From contig NZ_FZNO01000036.1 of NCBI RefSeq assembly GCF_900188025.1, positions 1 to 34,930 on the forward strand: a stretch of 34,930 nucleotides of DNA, written 5' to 3'. A program made the translations under genes and the position numbers. Of this stretch, positions 24,777 through 32,715 are shown piece by piece (within the stretch, counting starts at the first letter, position 1; each line of letters starts with the position of its first letter). The notes below the pieces were generated by a model. That model was not told the origin of the DNA. It made no database searches and saw nothing but the letters and a program-made list of their open reading frames with translations. This DNA comes from Blastococcus mobilis (lineage in GTDB: Bacteria > Actinomycetota > Actinomycetes > Mycobacteriales > Geodermatophilaceae).

Positions 24777-26753
24777 GTGAGTGAGCTGCCTCAGGCACTG
24801 TGGACTCCCACGCCCGAGAGCGTGCGGCGGACCCGGATCGCCGCCTTCGCCTCCTGGGTGGCGCGCCGGCGCGGTTTGGACTTCGGCGACCCCACCGACT
24901 ACGACGCCCTGTGGCGCTGGTCGGTCGAGCACATCGACCAGTTCTGGAGCGACCTCGCAGACTGGACGGGCGTGCTGCCCGGCGTCCCCGAGGACCGGGT
25001 CCTCCCCGACCGGAGCATGCCGGGCGCTGTCTGGTTCCCCGGGACGACGGTCAACTACGCCGAGCAGGTGTTCCGCGCCGCGGTCGAGGACAATCCCGCG
25101 CTGGTCGTGGTCGCCGAGGACACCGATCCGCTCGAGGTGTCCTGGGCGTCGCTGCGGGCGCAGGTCGGCGCGTTCGCCGCGACGCTGCGCCGGCTCGGGG
25201 TGCAGCGGGGCGACCGGGTGGCCGGCTACCTGCCCAACGTGCCCGAGGCGGTCGTCGCCTTCCTGGGGGCGGCGTCCATCGGCGCGGTGTGGTCCTCGTG
25301 CGCGCCGGACTTCGGTACCCGGGCCGTCCTCGACCGGTTCGCCCAGATCGAGCCGACGGTCCTGGTGGCCGTCGACGGCTACCGGTTCGGCGGCAAGGAC
25401 CACGACCGCCGCGACGTCGTCGCCGAGCTGCGCGCCGCTCTGCCGACCGTACGGACGACGATCGCCCTGCCGCGGCTCTTCCCGGACGACGTCCCGGACG
25501 GCGCACTGCCCTGGGCCGAGGCGGTCGCGGACGAGCAGGACCCGGAGTTCGAGGCGCTGCCGTTCGACCATCCGCTGTGGATCGTCTACTCGTCCGGGAC
25601 GACCGGGCTGCCCAAAGGAATCGTGCACGGGCACGGCGGCGTCGTCCTCGAGCAGCGCAAACAGCTGGCCCTGCACCTCGACGTCGGCGCCGGCGACCGG
25701 CTGTTCTGGTACGCCTCGACCGCCTGGATCATGTGGAACATCGCCACGTCGGCGCTGCTCACCGGTGCGACGGTGATCGTCTACGACGGGGCCCCGGCGT
25801 ACCCGTCGGTCGATGCGCAGTTCGCGCTCGCCGCCCGCACCGGGATGACCTACCTCGGCACCAGTGCCGGCTACCTGACCGCCTGCGAGAAGGCGGGCAT
25901 CCGGCCGGGGGAGGCCCACGACCTCTCGGCGCTGCGGGCCATCGGCGCGACCGGCTCCCCGCTGCCCGCGTCGGCGTACCTCTGGGTCTACGACGCGGTG
26001 AAGCCCGATGTCCTCCTCGGCTCGCTGTCGGGCGGCACCGACGTCGCGACCGGCTTCATCGGCAGCTCGCCGCTGCTGCCGGTGACGGCGGGGGAGCTGC
26101 AGCGGCCGATGCTCGCCGTCGCCGCGGCCTCCTGGAACGAGGACGGCGAGCCGGTGATCGGCGAGCTGGGCGAGCTCGTGGTGACCGAGCCGATGCCGTC
26201 GATGCCGCTGTACTTCTGGAACGACCCGGGCGGCACCCGCTACCGCGAGTCCTACTTCGAGCCGTGGCCCGGCGTCTGGCGGCACGGCGACTGGCTGGAG
26301 ATCACCGAGCGCGGTACCTGCCTGATCACCGGCCGGTCGGACTCCACGCTCAACCGCGGTGGGGTCCGGATGGGGACGGCGGACATCTACGCCGCCGTCG
26401 AGTCGATCCCCGCCGTCCTCGACTGCGTCGTCCTCGGCGTGGAACAGCCCGACGGCGGCTACTGGATGCCGCTGTTCGTGCAGCTCGCGCCGGGCGAGGA
26501 GCTGTCCGACGAGCTCCGGGCGCAGCTGAAGGCCGCGATCCGGGAGCAGGCCAGCCCGCGGCACGTGCCCGACGAGATCATCGCCGTCCCCGGTGTGCCG
26601 CACACCCGCACCGGCAAGCGGCTGGAGGTGCCGCTGAAGAAGCTGTTCCAGGGCGTCGACCCCGGCAAGGCGGTCAACACCGGCGCGGTCGACGACGCCT
26701 CGCTGGTCGACCACTACATCGCCCTGGCGCGGCAGCGTTCCGCGTCCCCCTGA
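24777..26753 (+). CDS. Acetoacetyl-CoA synthetase (acetoacetate-CoA ligase)
   Basis: An adenylate-forming enzyme of 658 residues that activates acetoacetate with ATP and CoA. N-terminal WTPTPESVRRTRIAAFASWV and WFPGTTVNYAEQVFR are typical of the acetoacetate-specific subgroup. The phosphate loop is YSSGTTGLPKGIVHGHGG, followed by SGGTDVATGFIG and YFEPWPGVWRHGDW. The catalytic lysine lies in RTGKRLEVPLKK near the C-terminus. It may feed ketone bodies or leucine breakdown products into acetyl-CoA, fitting the acyl-CoA dehydrogenase gene that follows. GTG 24777 is where homology begins. A palindromic element follows immediately after its stop. Confidence 0.94.
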   Translation: MSELPQALWTPTPESVRRTRIAAFASWVARRRGLDFGDPTDYDALWRWSVEHIDQFWSDLADWTGVLPGVPEDRVLPDRSMPGAVWFPGTTVNYAEQVFRAAVEDNPALVVVAEDTDPLEVSWASLRAQVGAFAATLRRLGVQRGDRVAGYLPNVPEAVVAFLGAASIGAVWSSCAPDFGTRAVLDRFAQIEPTVLVAVDGYRFGGKDHDRRDVVAELRAALPTVRTTIALPRLFPDDVPDGALPWAEAVADEQDPEFEALPFDHPLWIVYSSGTTGLPKGIVHGHGGVVLEQRKQLALHLDVGAGDRLFWYASTAWIMWNIATSALLTGATVIVYDGAPAYPSVDAQFALAARTGMTYLGTSAGYLTACEKAGIRPGEAHDLSALRAIGATGSPLPASAYLWVYDAVKPDVLLGSLSGGTDVATGFIGSSPLLPVTAGELQRPMLAVAAASWNEDGEPVIGELGELVVTEPMPSMPLYFWNDPGGTRYRESYFEPWPGVWRHGDWLEITERGTCLITGRSDSTLNRGGVRMGTADIYAAVESIPAVLDCVVLGVEQPDGGYWMPLFVQLAPGEELSDELRAQLKAAIREQASPRHVPDEIIAVPGVPHTRTGKRLEVPLKKLFQGVDPGKAVNTGAVDDASLVDHYIALARQRSASP

Positions 26754-26810
26754 GGGACTTTCTGTACCGAAAGTCCCCGGCCGGGCCGGACTTTCGGTAC
26801 GGAGAGTCCC
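26754..26810. repeat. Symmetric inverted-repeat element after the acetoacetyl-CoA synthetase gene
   Basis: Two 23-bp arms (26754-26776 and 26788-26810) match as reverse complements at 21 of 23 positions around an 11-base GC spacer. Each arm is itself a hairpin of GGACTTTC with GAAAGTCC, so the element is a palindrome made of palindromes. It begins directly after the stop codon and probably serves as terminator; its form suggests a dispersed intergenic repeat. Confidence 0.85.
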
Positions 26811-26923
26811 GCGGGGATCGGGTGAGGCCGGTCACCTGGCGGGTGACGACGGCGTGCGGGGGGCACGTCCTGCGACCAAGGTGTACCTGATCATCCGCCC
26901 GACAGGAGTGGAGACGACCGACG

Positions 26924-28192
26924 ATGACGTCGACCGCCGACCGGACCGACGGCGTCCTGGAGCCGCAGCCGCCCGCGCTGCTGCCGCCGTGGCACACGCC
27001 GGAGCGTGAGGAGCTGCAGCTCCAAGCCCGTCGCTTCGCGATGGAGGAGGTGCTGCCGGTCGCCGCCGAGGTCGACCCGCAGAAGGGCGAGATCCCGGCG
27101 TCCCTGCTCTCCCGGCTGGCCGAGCTCGGCTACTTCGGGATCACCGTGCCGGCCGAGCACGGCGGTCTGGGGCTCGGCGTCTTCGAGTACTGCATGGTCA
27201 GCGAGGAACTGGCCCGCGCCTGGATGTCGACGGCCAGCATCCTGGCCCGTTCCCAGGGCCTCGGGACGGCGGTGGCCGACGACGCGCGCCGCGCCGAGCT
27301 GCTGGCCCGCAGCGCGAGCGGGAACTGGATCGGCGCCATCGCGCTGTCCGAGCCCGACGCCGGCTCCGACCTGGCCGGTGTCTCCACCCGCGCCGTCCTC
27401 GACGGCGACGAGTGGGTGGTCACCGGGCACAAGCGCTGGTGCGGCAACGCCAAGGCCGCCGACTTCATCCAGGTGCTCGTGCGCGAGCGGGATCCGGAGC
27501 CCGGGGAGTCCCGGTCCAAGGGGCTGCTCAACCTGCTGCTGGAGAAGAAGCGCGGCGAGTTCCCCGAGGGCCTGTCCGGCCACCCGATCGACAAGATCGG
27601 CTACCACGGCTTCCTCACCTGGGACCTCACCTTCGACGGCGTCCGGATCCCCAAGGACAACGTCATCGACCAGGCCAAGGCCGCCCGCGAGGACAGTGAC
27701 GAGGAGGGCGAGGCCGCGAAGCAGGCCGGGTTCGCCGAGGCGCAGAAGTTCCTCAACACCGCCCGTGTGCACACCGCCGCCCGGGCCGTCGGCCTGGCGC
27801 GCGCCGCGCTGGAGGACTCGATCCTCTACCTGCAGGAGCGCGAGCAGTTCGGCCACCCGATCGGCGACTTCCAGGCGCTCCGCTTCGCCGTCGCCGAGAT
27901 GGCCGCGCAGATCGAGCAGTCCCGCGCCTTCTACCGCCAGGTGGCCCACCTGCTCGACCTGGGCCTCCCCTGCGAGAAGGAGGCGTCGATGGTCAAGCTC
28001 GAGGCCACCGAGATGTCGGTGCGGGTGACCAACCAGGCCATGCAGCTGCACGGCGGGAACGGCTACACCACCGAGCGGCAGGTCGAGCGGCACTGGCGCG
28101 ATGCCCGGCTCACCACGATCTTCGAGGGCACCAGCGAGATCCAGAAGCGGATCATCAGCGACCGCCTGCTGCCCCGCAGCCCGTTGAGCTGA
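26924..28192 (+). CDS. Acyl-CoA dehydrogenase family protein
   Basis: An FAD enzyme of 422 residues that introduces the alpha-beta double bond into an acyl-CoA. The N-terminal helical domain has LGYFGITVPAEHGGLGLG; the middle has ALSEPDAGSDLAGVSTRAV and GHKRWCGNAKAADF; the C-terminal domain ends with MQLHGGNGYTTE and IFEGTSEIQKRII. Glu401 in IFEGTSE is at the position of the catalytic base in short- and medium-chain enzymes. A charged insertion near 255-270 (REDSDEEGEAAKQ) is unusual. Chain-length specificity is not clear. The ATG has AGGAGTGGAGA upstream. Confidence 0.93.
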   Translation: MTSTADRTDGVLEPQPPALLPPWHTPEREELQLQARRFAMEEVLPVAAEVDPQKGEIPASLLSRLAELGYFGITVPAEHGGLGLGVFEYCMVSEELARAWMSTASILARSQGLGTAVADDARRAELLARSASGNWIGAIALSEPDAGSDLAGVSTRAVLDGDEWVVTGHKRWCGNAKAADFIQVLVRERDPEPGESRSKGLLNLLLEKKRGEFPEGLSGHPIDKIGYHGFLTWDLTFDGVRIPKDNVIDQAKAAREDSDEEGEAAKQAGFAEAQKFLNTARVHTAARAVGLARAALEDSILYLQEREQFGHPIGDFQALRFAVAEMAAQIEQSRAFYRQVAHLLDLGLPCEKEASMVKLEATEMSVRVTNQAMQLHGGNGYTTERQVERHWRDARLTTIFEGTSEIQKRIISDRLLPRSPLS

Positions 28193-28381
28193 GAAAGGAC
28201 CCCTGCCCCCCACCGGACCCCTGCAGCGGGCCACCGCGCGGCACCGTCAGGGCAGGCGGATGGGCATCAGCTTGCTGACCTCGCCGGGGCGGGCCGGGGC
28301 GCGGAGGGCGAGCGGGGCGAGCCCGCGCACGGCAGCTCCACGTGGACGACCGTCGGGCCTCGACCAGGTCGAGAGTCATCC
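28193..28381. other. Intergenic region with no clear gene
   Basis: No complete gene is visible. On the minus strand, codons ending at the TGA at 28247-28249 read RPGEVSKLMPIRLP, which looks like a protein C-terminus, but it could not be tied to a family or to an upstream start. Just after the acyl-CoA dehydrogenase stop a C-rich motif AAGGACCCCTGCCCCCCACC occurs, also seen in similar form after the stop at 6035. Confidence 0.3.
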
Positions 28382-29622
28382 TCACGCGGCGAGGGCGGCC
28401 TCGTCGGCGTGCGCGATGTGCGCCAGCTCCCGCCAGATGAGCGCCAGGATGATCGCCGAGCCCACGAAGGCGAACCAGAACGGGCCGGTGATCCCCCAGA
28501 CCTTCGCGATGACGCCGCCGAGTGCCTGGCCCGCGACGATCCCCCCGAACACGCCGGTCGAGTAGAGGCTGCCCACGCGGCCCTGGAGCTCGGTGGGCAC
28601 CGCGCGCATCCGGACCGTCCGCGACGTCGTCCCCCAGACGAACGCGTGGGCACCGAACACGAACATGATCAGCAGGGCGACCCAGCCGGTGGTGGCGAGC
28701 GCGAGGCCCAGGTGGGTGAAGGTCTCGATGACCAGCCCGACCCGCATGATCGAGGCCAGGCTCGCGTGCCGCTCCAGCCAGTCGTAGCCCGCGGTCCCGG
28801 CGAGCCCGCCCAGCGCCCCGACCGTGGTGAGCAGCCCGAAGCCGATCGCGCGCCCATGTCCAGCCGCTCGGTCGCGTACAGCACGAGCACCGACCATGCG
28901 GCGCCGTAGGTGACGTTGAACGTGACGATCGTGAGCGTCAGGGTCCGCACCGCCGGATTGCCCCAGGTCCAGCGGAAACCCTCGGCGATGTCGTGGCTCA
29001 CCCGCCGGTCCCCGGCCGGCCGCCCCAGGGCGGGCAGCCGCATCCGGGAGACGAGAACGGCCCCGAGCAGCAGGCACACGATCTGGACGACGAACGGCCA
29101 CGTCATCCCGGCCGCGAAGAGCGTCGCCCCGACGGCGGGACCGACGAGCTGGTTCATCGTGATCCCGGCGGTCATCAGCCGGGCGTTGCCGATGCCGAGG
29201 TCGGCCTTCGCGACCACCATCGGCATGAGGGTGGCGGTGGTGGTGTCGACGAAGACCTCGGCGGTGCCCAGCAGGAAGATGGCCGCGAGGACGACGGGGA
29301 CGTTCACGGCGCCGGTGACCAGCGCGGCGGTGAGGACGACGAGGACCGCGACCCGCAGCAGGTCGACCACGATCACCACCAGCCGGCGGTCGACCCGGTC
29401 GGCCAGCACGCCGGCGTGCAGGCCGAACAGCAGCCACGGCAGGCGCTGCAGCAGGCCGGCGAGGGCGACGAGGAGCGGGTCGGAGGTCTGGGAGGCAACC
29501 AGCAGCGGGCCGGCGGCCAGCGCGATGCCGTCGCCGAGGTTGCCGACCCAGGCCGAGCCGACCAGCCAGCGGAAAGACGTCCCCATCCGGGACGGGAGGA
29601 CTGCGTCGACGATCCGGCTCAC
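28382..29622 (-). pseudogene. MFS exporter (EntS/MFS_3-like), interrupted by a frameshift
   Basis: A transporter that would be about 413 residues with 12 membrane helices. The N-terminal part, in one frame, runs from the ATG at 29620-29622 (WLVGSAWVGNLGDGIALAA, GVLADRVDRRLV) to YATERLDMGA. The rest, in another frame, runs from IGFGLLTTVGALGGLAG through WGTTSRTVRMRAVPTELQGR to ADEAALAA. The joint at about 28846-28853 reads GGCGCGCGATC, where GGCGCGGCGATC would keep the frame, so one G appears lost. Either the gene is broken or the base is a sequencing error; both halves look under selection. Substrate unknown. It is divergent from the lipid operon. Confidence 0.82.
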
Positions 29623-29868
29623 GAGGAGGAGACGCTAGGCCGAACCGGGCCGGGACGCCGACAGCGTTTCCGCGCCGCCGTTCTCGGACGTGGGGGCTGT
29701 GGTCCCCCGATCAGGTGAGGACGGCGGGACAGGAGGGGTGAATCGGCCCGCGCAGAGCCGAACCGACGTGGCGCCGTCCGCTGCCGTGCACCGTCCGGAC
29801 ACCTGCGGTCCCGACCCTGCGGGATGTCCGGGGCCCGTCCGGGGCCCTCCGGCACACGAGGTGTCGTC

Positions 29869-30630
29869 GTGACCGTTGCCCCACCCCTCCAGCAGCGCAC
29901 CGCCCGTTACCGCACCGCACTCGCGACCACGTCGTCCGAGATCGAGGCCGCCCAGCGGCTCCGCCACGAGATCTTCGCCCTCGAGTGCGGCGCCGCGCTC
30001 GATCCCGTCGGTGCCGCCACCGGCCGGGACGTCGACGAGTGGGACGAGCACTGCGACCACCTCGTGGTGCGCGAGGAGGTCAGCGACAGGGTCGTCGGTA
30101 CCTACCGGCTGCTGCGGCCGGAGCGGGCCGCGGGACTCGGCCGCTCGTACGGCGACGGAGAGTTCGACCTCAGCCGCCTGACGGGCCTGCGGCCCGGGCT
30201 GGTCGAGGCCGGGCGCAGCTGCGTGCACCCGGATCACCGCACCGGCGCCGTCATCACGCAACTGTGGGCCGGGGTCGCCCGGTATGTCGTCGACGGCGGT
30301 CACACCCACCTCGGCGGATGCGCGTCGGTCCCGCTCGCGGACGGCGGCGCGACGGCCGCGGGTCTCTGGGACCTCCTGGTACGGGAGCGCCGGCTGGCTC
30401 CCGCCGGCCTGTGGGTCCTGCCGCACGTCCCCTTCGACGTCCACGCCCCCGCCCGCCCCGACCGGCTGGTCCTGCCGCCGTTGATCAGGGCGTACCTGAG
30501 GATCGGCGCCCGCGTCTGCGGGCGACCGGCGCACGACGCCGCGTTCGGTACCGCCGACTTCTACGTGCTGCTCGCCGTGTCCGACATCCACCCCCGCGTC
30601 CTCCGGCGCCTCCTGGGCGGCGTTCGGTGA
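29869..30630 (+). CDS. GNAT-fold N-acyltransferase, OlsB-like
   Basis: A soluble or membrane-associated acyltransferase of 253 residues. The GNAT-type core of the OlsB/hemolysin-like group is clear: AAQRLRHEIFALECGAAL, DHLVVREEV...VVGTYRLLRP, VEAGRSCVHPDHRTGAVITQLW and LGGCASV. OlsB enzymes transfer a 3-hydroxyacyl group from acyl carrier protein to ornithine, the first step of ornithine-lipid synthesis. Here that role is inferred from the family and from the next gene. The GTG at 29869 was chosen with GAGG seven bases upstream; ATG 29824 is less likely. Its stop overlaps the next start as GTGA. Confidence 0.82.
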   Translation: MTVAPPLQQRTARYRTALATTSSEIEAAQRLRHEIFALECGAALDPVGAATGRDVDEWDEHCDHLVVREEVSDRVVGTYRLLRPERAAGLGRSYGDGEFDLSRLTGLRPGLVEAGRSCVHPDHRTGAVITQLWAGVARYVVDGGHTHLGGCASVPLADGGATAAGLWDLLVRERRLAPAGLWVLPHVPFDVHAPARPDRLVLPPLIRAYLRIGARVCGRPAHDAAFGTADFYVLLAVSDIHPRVLRRLLGGVR

Positions 30631-31502
30631 CCGGCTGGCTCCCCGTCTCGGAGTGCACCTCGACCTGTCTCGACGAGGTCCCCGGTGTCGCGCGGGCCGT
30701 CCGGGCCCGGCGGTGGGCGGGGGTGTCCCGTGCGCTCGCCGGGGCCCGGGGAGTCGGCGGGGCCGCGGCGGCAGGACGGGCACTGACGGCGCTCGGCATC
30801 GCTGTCGAGGTGGTCCCCGCGCCGGTGCCGTGGCCGGAGGACCGCGGCGTCGGGTCGCTCGTCGTCGCCAACCACGTCTCGTGGGTCGACGACGTCGCCC
30901 TGCTCGCCCTCTTCCCGCAGGTCCACCCGGTGGCCAAGGCGGAGGTCGCGGCCTGGCCGTATGTCGGCGGCTGGGCCCGGCGCTCGGGCACCGTCTTCCT
31001 CGATCGCGGCAACCTGCGCCGCCTGCCGGGCTCGGTGGCCGACGTCAGCACGATCCTCCGGAACCGCGGTTCGGTCCTCGTCCACCCGGAGGGGACGACG
31101 GCGTGCGGGGCACAGCTGGGCCGGTTCCGTCCGGCGTTCTTCCAGGCGGCGGTGGACGCGGCCGCGCCGGTCTGCCCGGTGGCGCTGCGCTACCGGGTCG
31201 CGCCGGGGCGGACCACCGCAGCGGCGGGCTACTTCGGCGGTGACTCACTGCGGCGCAGCATGGGTCGCGTCGTCGCCGCCCGCGATCTGGTCCTCGAGGT
31301 GCACCTGCTGCCGGCGCTGGAGCCCGGGCGGGACCGCCGCGAGCTCGCCGCGCTGGCCGAGTACGCGGTGGCGCAGGTGACGGAGGCGTGGGCGCCGGCG
31401 ACGACCGCCCACCCCCGTCCGGCACGTTCCGCCCGGCCCGCCGGACCGACCCGTCCCGGTCCTCTCCTGGAGCTCGACGTACCGCACCCGGCCGTCCCGT
31501 GA
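30627..31502 (+). CDS. 1-acyl-glycerol-3-phosphate-type O-acyltransferase, OlsA/PlsC-like
   Basis: A membrane-associated acyltransferase of 291 residues. The catalytic HX4D motif is His83 to Asp88 (NHVSWVDD), and Pro154-Glu155-Gly156 lies in HPEGTT. The block GTVFLDRGN between them is also conserved. PlsC-type enzymes acylate lyso-lipids; directly behind an OlsB-like gene the best guess is the second acylation of lyso-ornithine lipid. The C-terminal 45 residues are Pro/Arg-rich and probably disordered. Start and stop codons both overlap neighbours by four bases. Confidence 0.85.
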   Translation: MTGWLPVSECTSTCLDEVPGVARAVRARRWAGVSRALAGARGVGGAAAAGRALTALGIAVEVVPAPVPWPEDRGVGSLVVANHVSWVDDVALLALFPQVHPVAKAEVAAWPYVGGWARRSGTVFLDRGNLRRLPGSVADVSTILRNRGSVLVHPEGTTACGAQLGRFRPAFFQAAVDAAAPVCPVALRYRVAPGRTTAAAGYFGGDSLRRSMGRVVAARDLVLEVHLLPALEPGRDRRELAALAEYAVAQVTEAWAPATTAHPRPARSARPAGPTRPGPLLELDVPHPAVP

Positions 31503-32683
31503 CCGCGCCGCTGGCGTCCGTGCCGGTCTCCGACGGCGTCGGGCTCACCGTCGCGCTCGTCGCGGAGACCTTCTCGCCCGCTGTCAACGGGGTGGTGAAC
31601 TCCGTCGTGCGCGCGGCGGACCATCTCGCCGTGCGTGGCCACCGGCCGGTGATCGTGGCGCCCAGCGGCACGTCCTACGAGTCCCGGTGCGGCGCCTGGA
31701 TCGACGTGGTGACGGTGCCGGCGATGCGGGTTCCGCACTACCGGCAGGTCAGCATCGCCCGGCCGGGTTCCGGGCTGCGCGGGGTCCTCGAGGGGATCGG
31801 TGCCGACGTGGTGCACCTGGCCTCCCCGGCGGTCCTCGGTCTCGCGGCCGGACGCGTGGCGCGGGCGCTCCACCTGCCGACGGTCGCGGTGTTCCAGACC
31901 GATCTCGCCGCCTTCGCCCGGCGCTACCGGATCCCGGGCGGCACAGCCGGCGCGTGGTGGCTGGTCCGCGCGGCACACGGGACGGCGGACCTGACGCTCG
32001 CCCCCTCGTCCGCGACGGTCGCGGCGCTGCGCCGGCACGGCGTGGGCCCGGTGGCACTGTGGGCGCGGGGTGTGGACCTGCGCCAGTTCAGCGCCGACCA
32101 CCGGGACGTGCGCCTGCGTCGCCGACTGGCCCCCGGCGGCGAGCTGGTCGTCGGCGTGGTCGCGCGGCTGGCACGGGAGAAGCGGCTGGAGCTGTTGGCC
32201 GAGGTCAGTCGGCTGCCCGGTGTCCGGCTGGTCGTCGTCGGCGACGGTCCGCAGCGCCGCAGGCTGGAGCGTCTGATGCCCGGTGCCTCGTTCACGGGGC
32301 AGCGCTCGGGCGCCGACCTCGGGCGCCTCGTCGCCTCGTTCGACCTCTTCGTGCATCCCGGCCGTGACGAGACGTTCTGCCAGGCGGTCCAGGAAGCCCT
32401 CGCCGCGGGTGTGCCGGCCCTCGTGGCGGCCGCGGGCGGACCGCTGGACCTGGTGCGCCACGGGGAGAACGGTTGGCTGTGGGACGGCGCGGACGCCGGC
32501 GTCATCGCCGCCATGGTCGCGGGTCTGCGGGACGACCGGCTGGCCCTCCGGGTGGTCGCAGCACGCGCCCGGGCGTCGGTGGAGCACCGCACCTGGGCAC
32601 GGCTGGGGGATGAGCTGATCGGCCACTACCGGCGGGTGCTCCCGGCCGGTCGTGCCCCTACGGTGCTCCCGGAGGCCGGTTGA
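31499..32683 (+). CDS. GT4-family glycosyltransferase, MgtA/PimB-like
   Basis: A GT-B glycosyltransferase of 394 residues. The N-terminal domain has VALVAETFSPAVNGVVNSV and DVVHLASPAVLG. The C-terminal domain has VGVVARLAREKRLELL and HPGRDETFCQAVQEALAAG with the EX7E motif of retaining GT4 enzymes. It most resembles GDP-mannose-dependent mannosyltransferases of actinobacteria that act on lipids (MgtA/PimB type), but donor and acceptor are not proven. It is translationally coupled to the OlsA-like gene, suggesting that it glycosylates the lipid made by the two acyltransferases. Confidence 0.88.
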   Translation: MTAPLASVPVSDGVGLTVALVAETFSPAVNGVVNSVVRAADHLAVRGHRPVIVAPSGTSYESRCGAWIDVVTVPAMRVPHYRQVSIARPGSGLRGVLEGIGADVVHLASPAVLGLAAGRVARALHLPTVAVFQTDLAAFARRYRIPGGTAGAWWLVRAAHGTADLTLAPSSATVAALRRHGVGPVALWARGVDLRQFSADHRDVRLRRRLAPGGELVVGVVARLAREKRLELLAEVSRLPGVRLVVVGDGPQRRRLERLMPGASFTGQRSGADLGRLVASFDLFVHPGRDETFCQAVQEALAAGVPALVAAAGGPLDLVRHGENGWLWDGADAGVIAAMVAGLRDDRLALRVVAARARASVEHRTWARLGDELIGHYRRVLPAGRAPTVLPEAG

Positions 32684-32715
32684 GGCCCCGGTCGGTACGG
32701 CCGGTGCGGGACCTC
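32682..32715. terminator. Shared hairpin between convergent GT4 and GH13 genes
   Basis: GAGGCCCCG (32682-32690) pairs with CGGGACCTC (32707-32715) with one mismatch. The hairpin spans the whole 30-bp gap and touches both stop codons, so it can end transcription from either side. Confidence 0.55.

Noticed and set aside
24756-26714. A 652-residue minus-strand protein opposite acetoacetyl-CoA synthetase
   Set aside because: It is the mirror of a clearly homologous plus-strand gene and shows no motif of its own.
28193-28381. A C-terminal gene fragment ending VSKLMPIRLP on the minus strand
   Set aside because: No family or start codon can be assigned; the stretch is too short to call a pseudogene.
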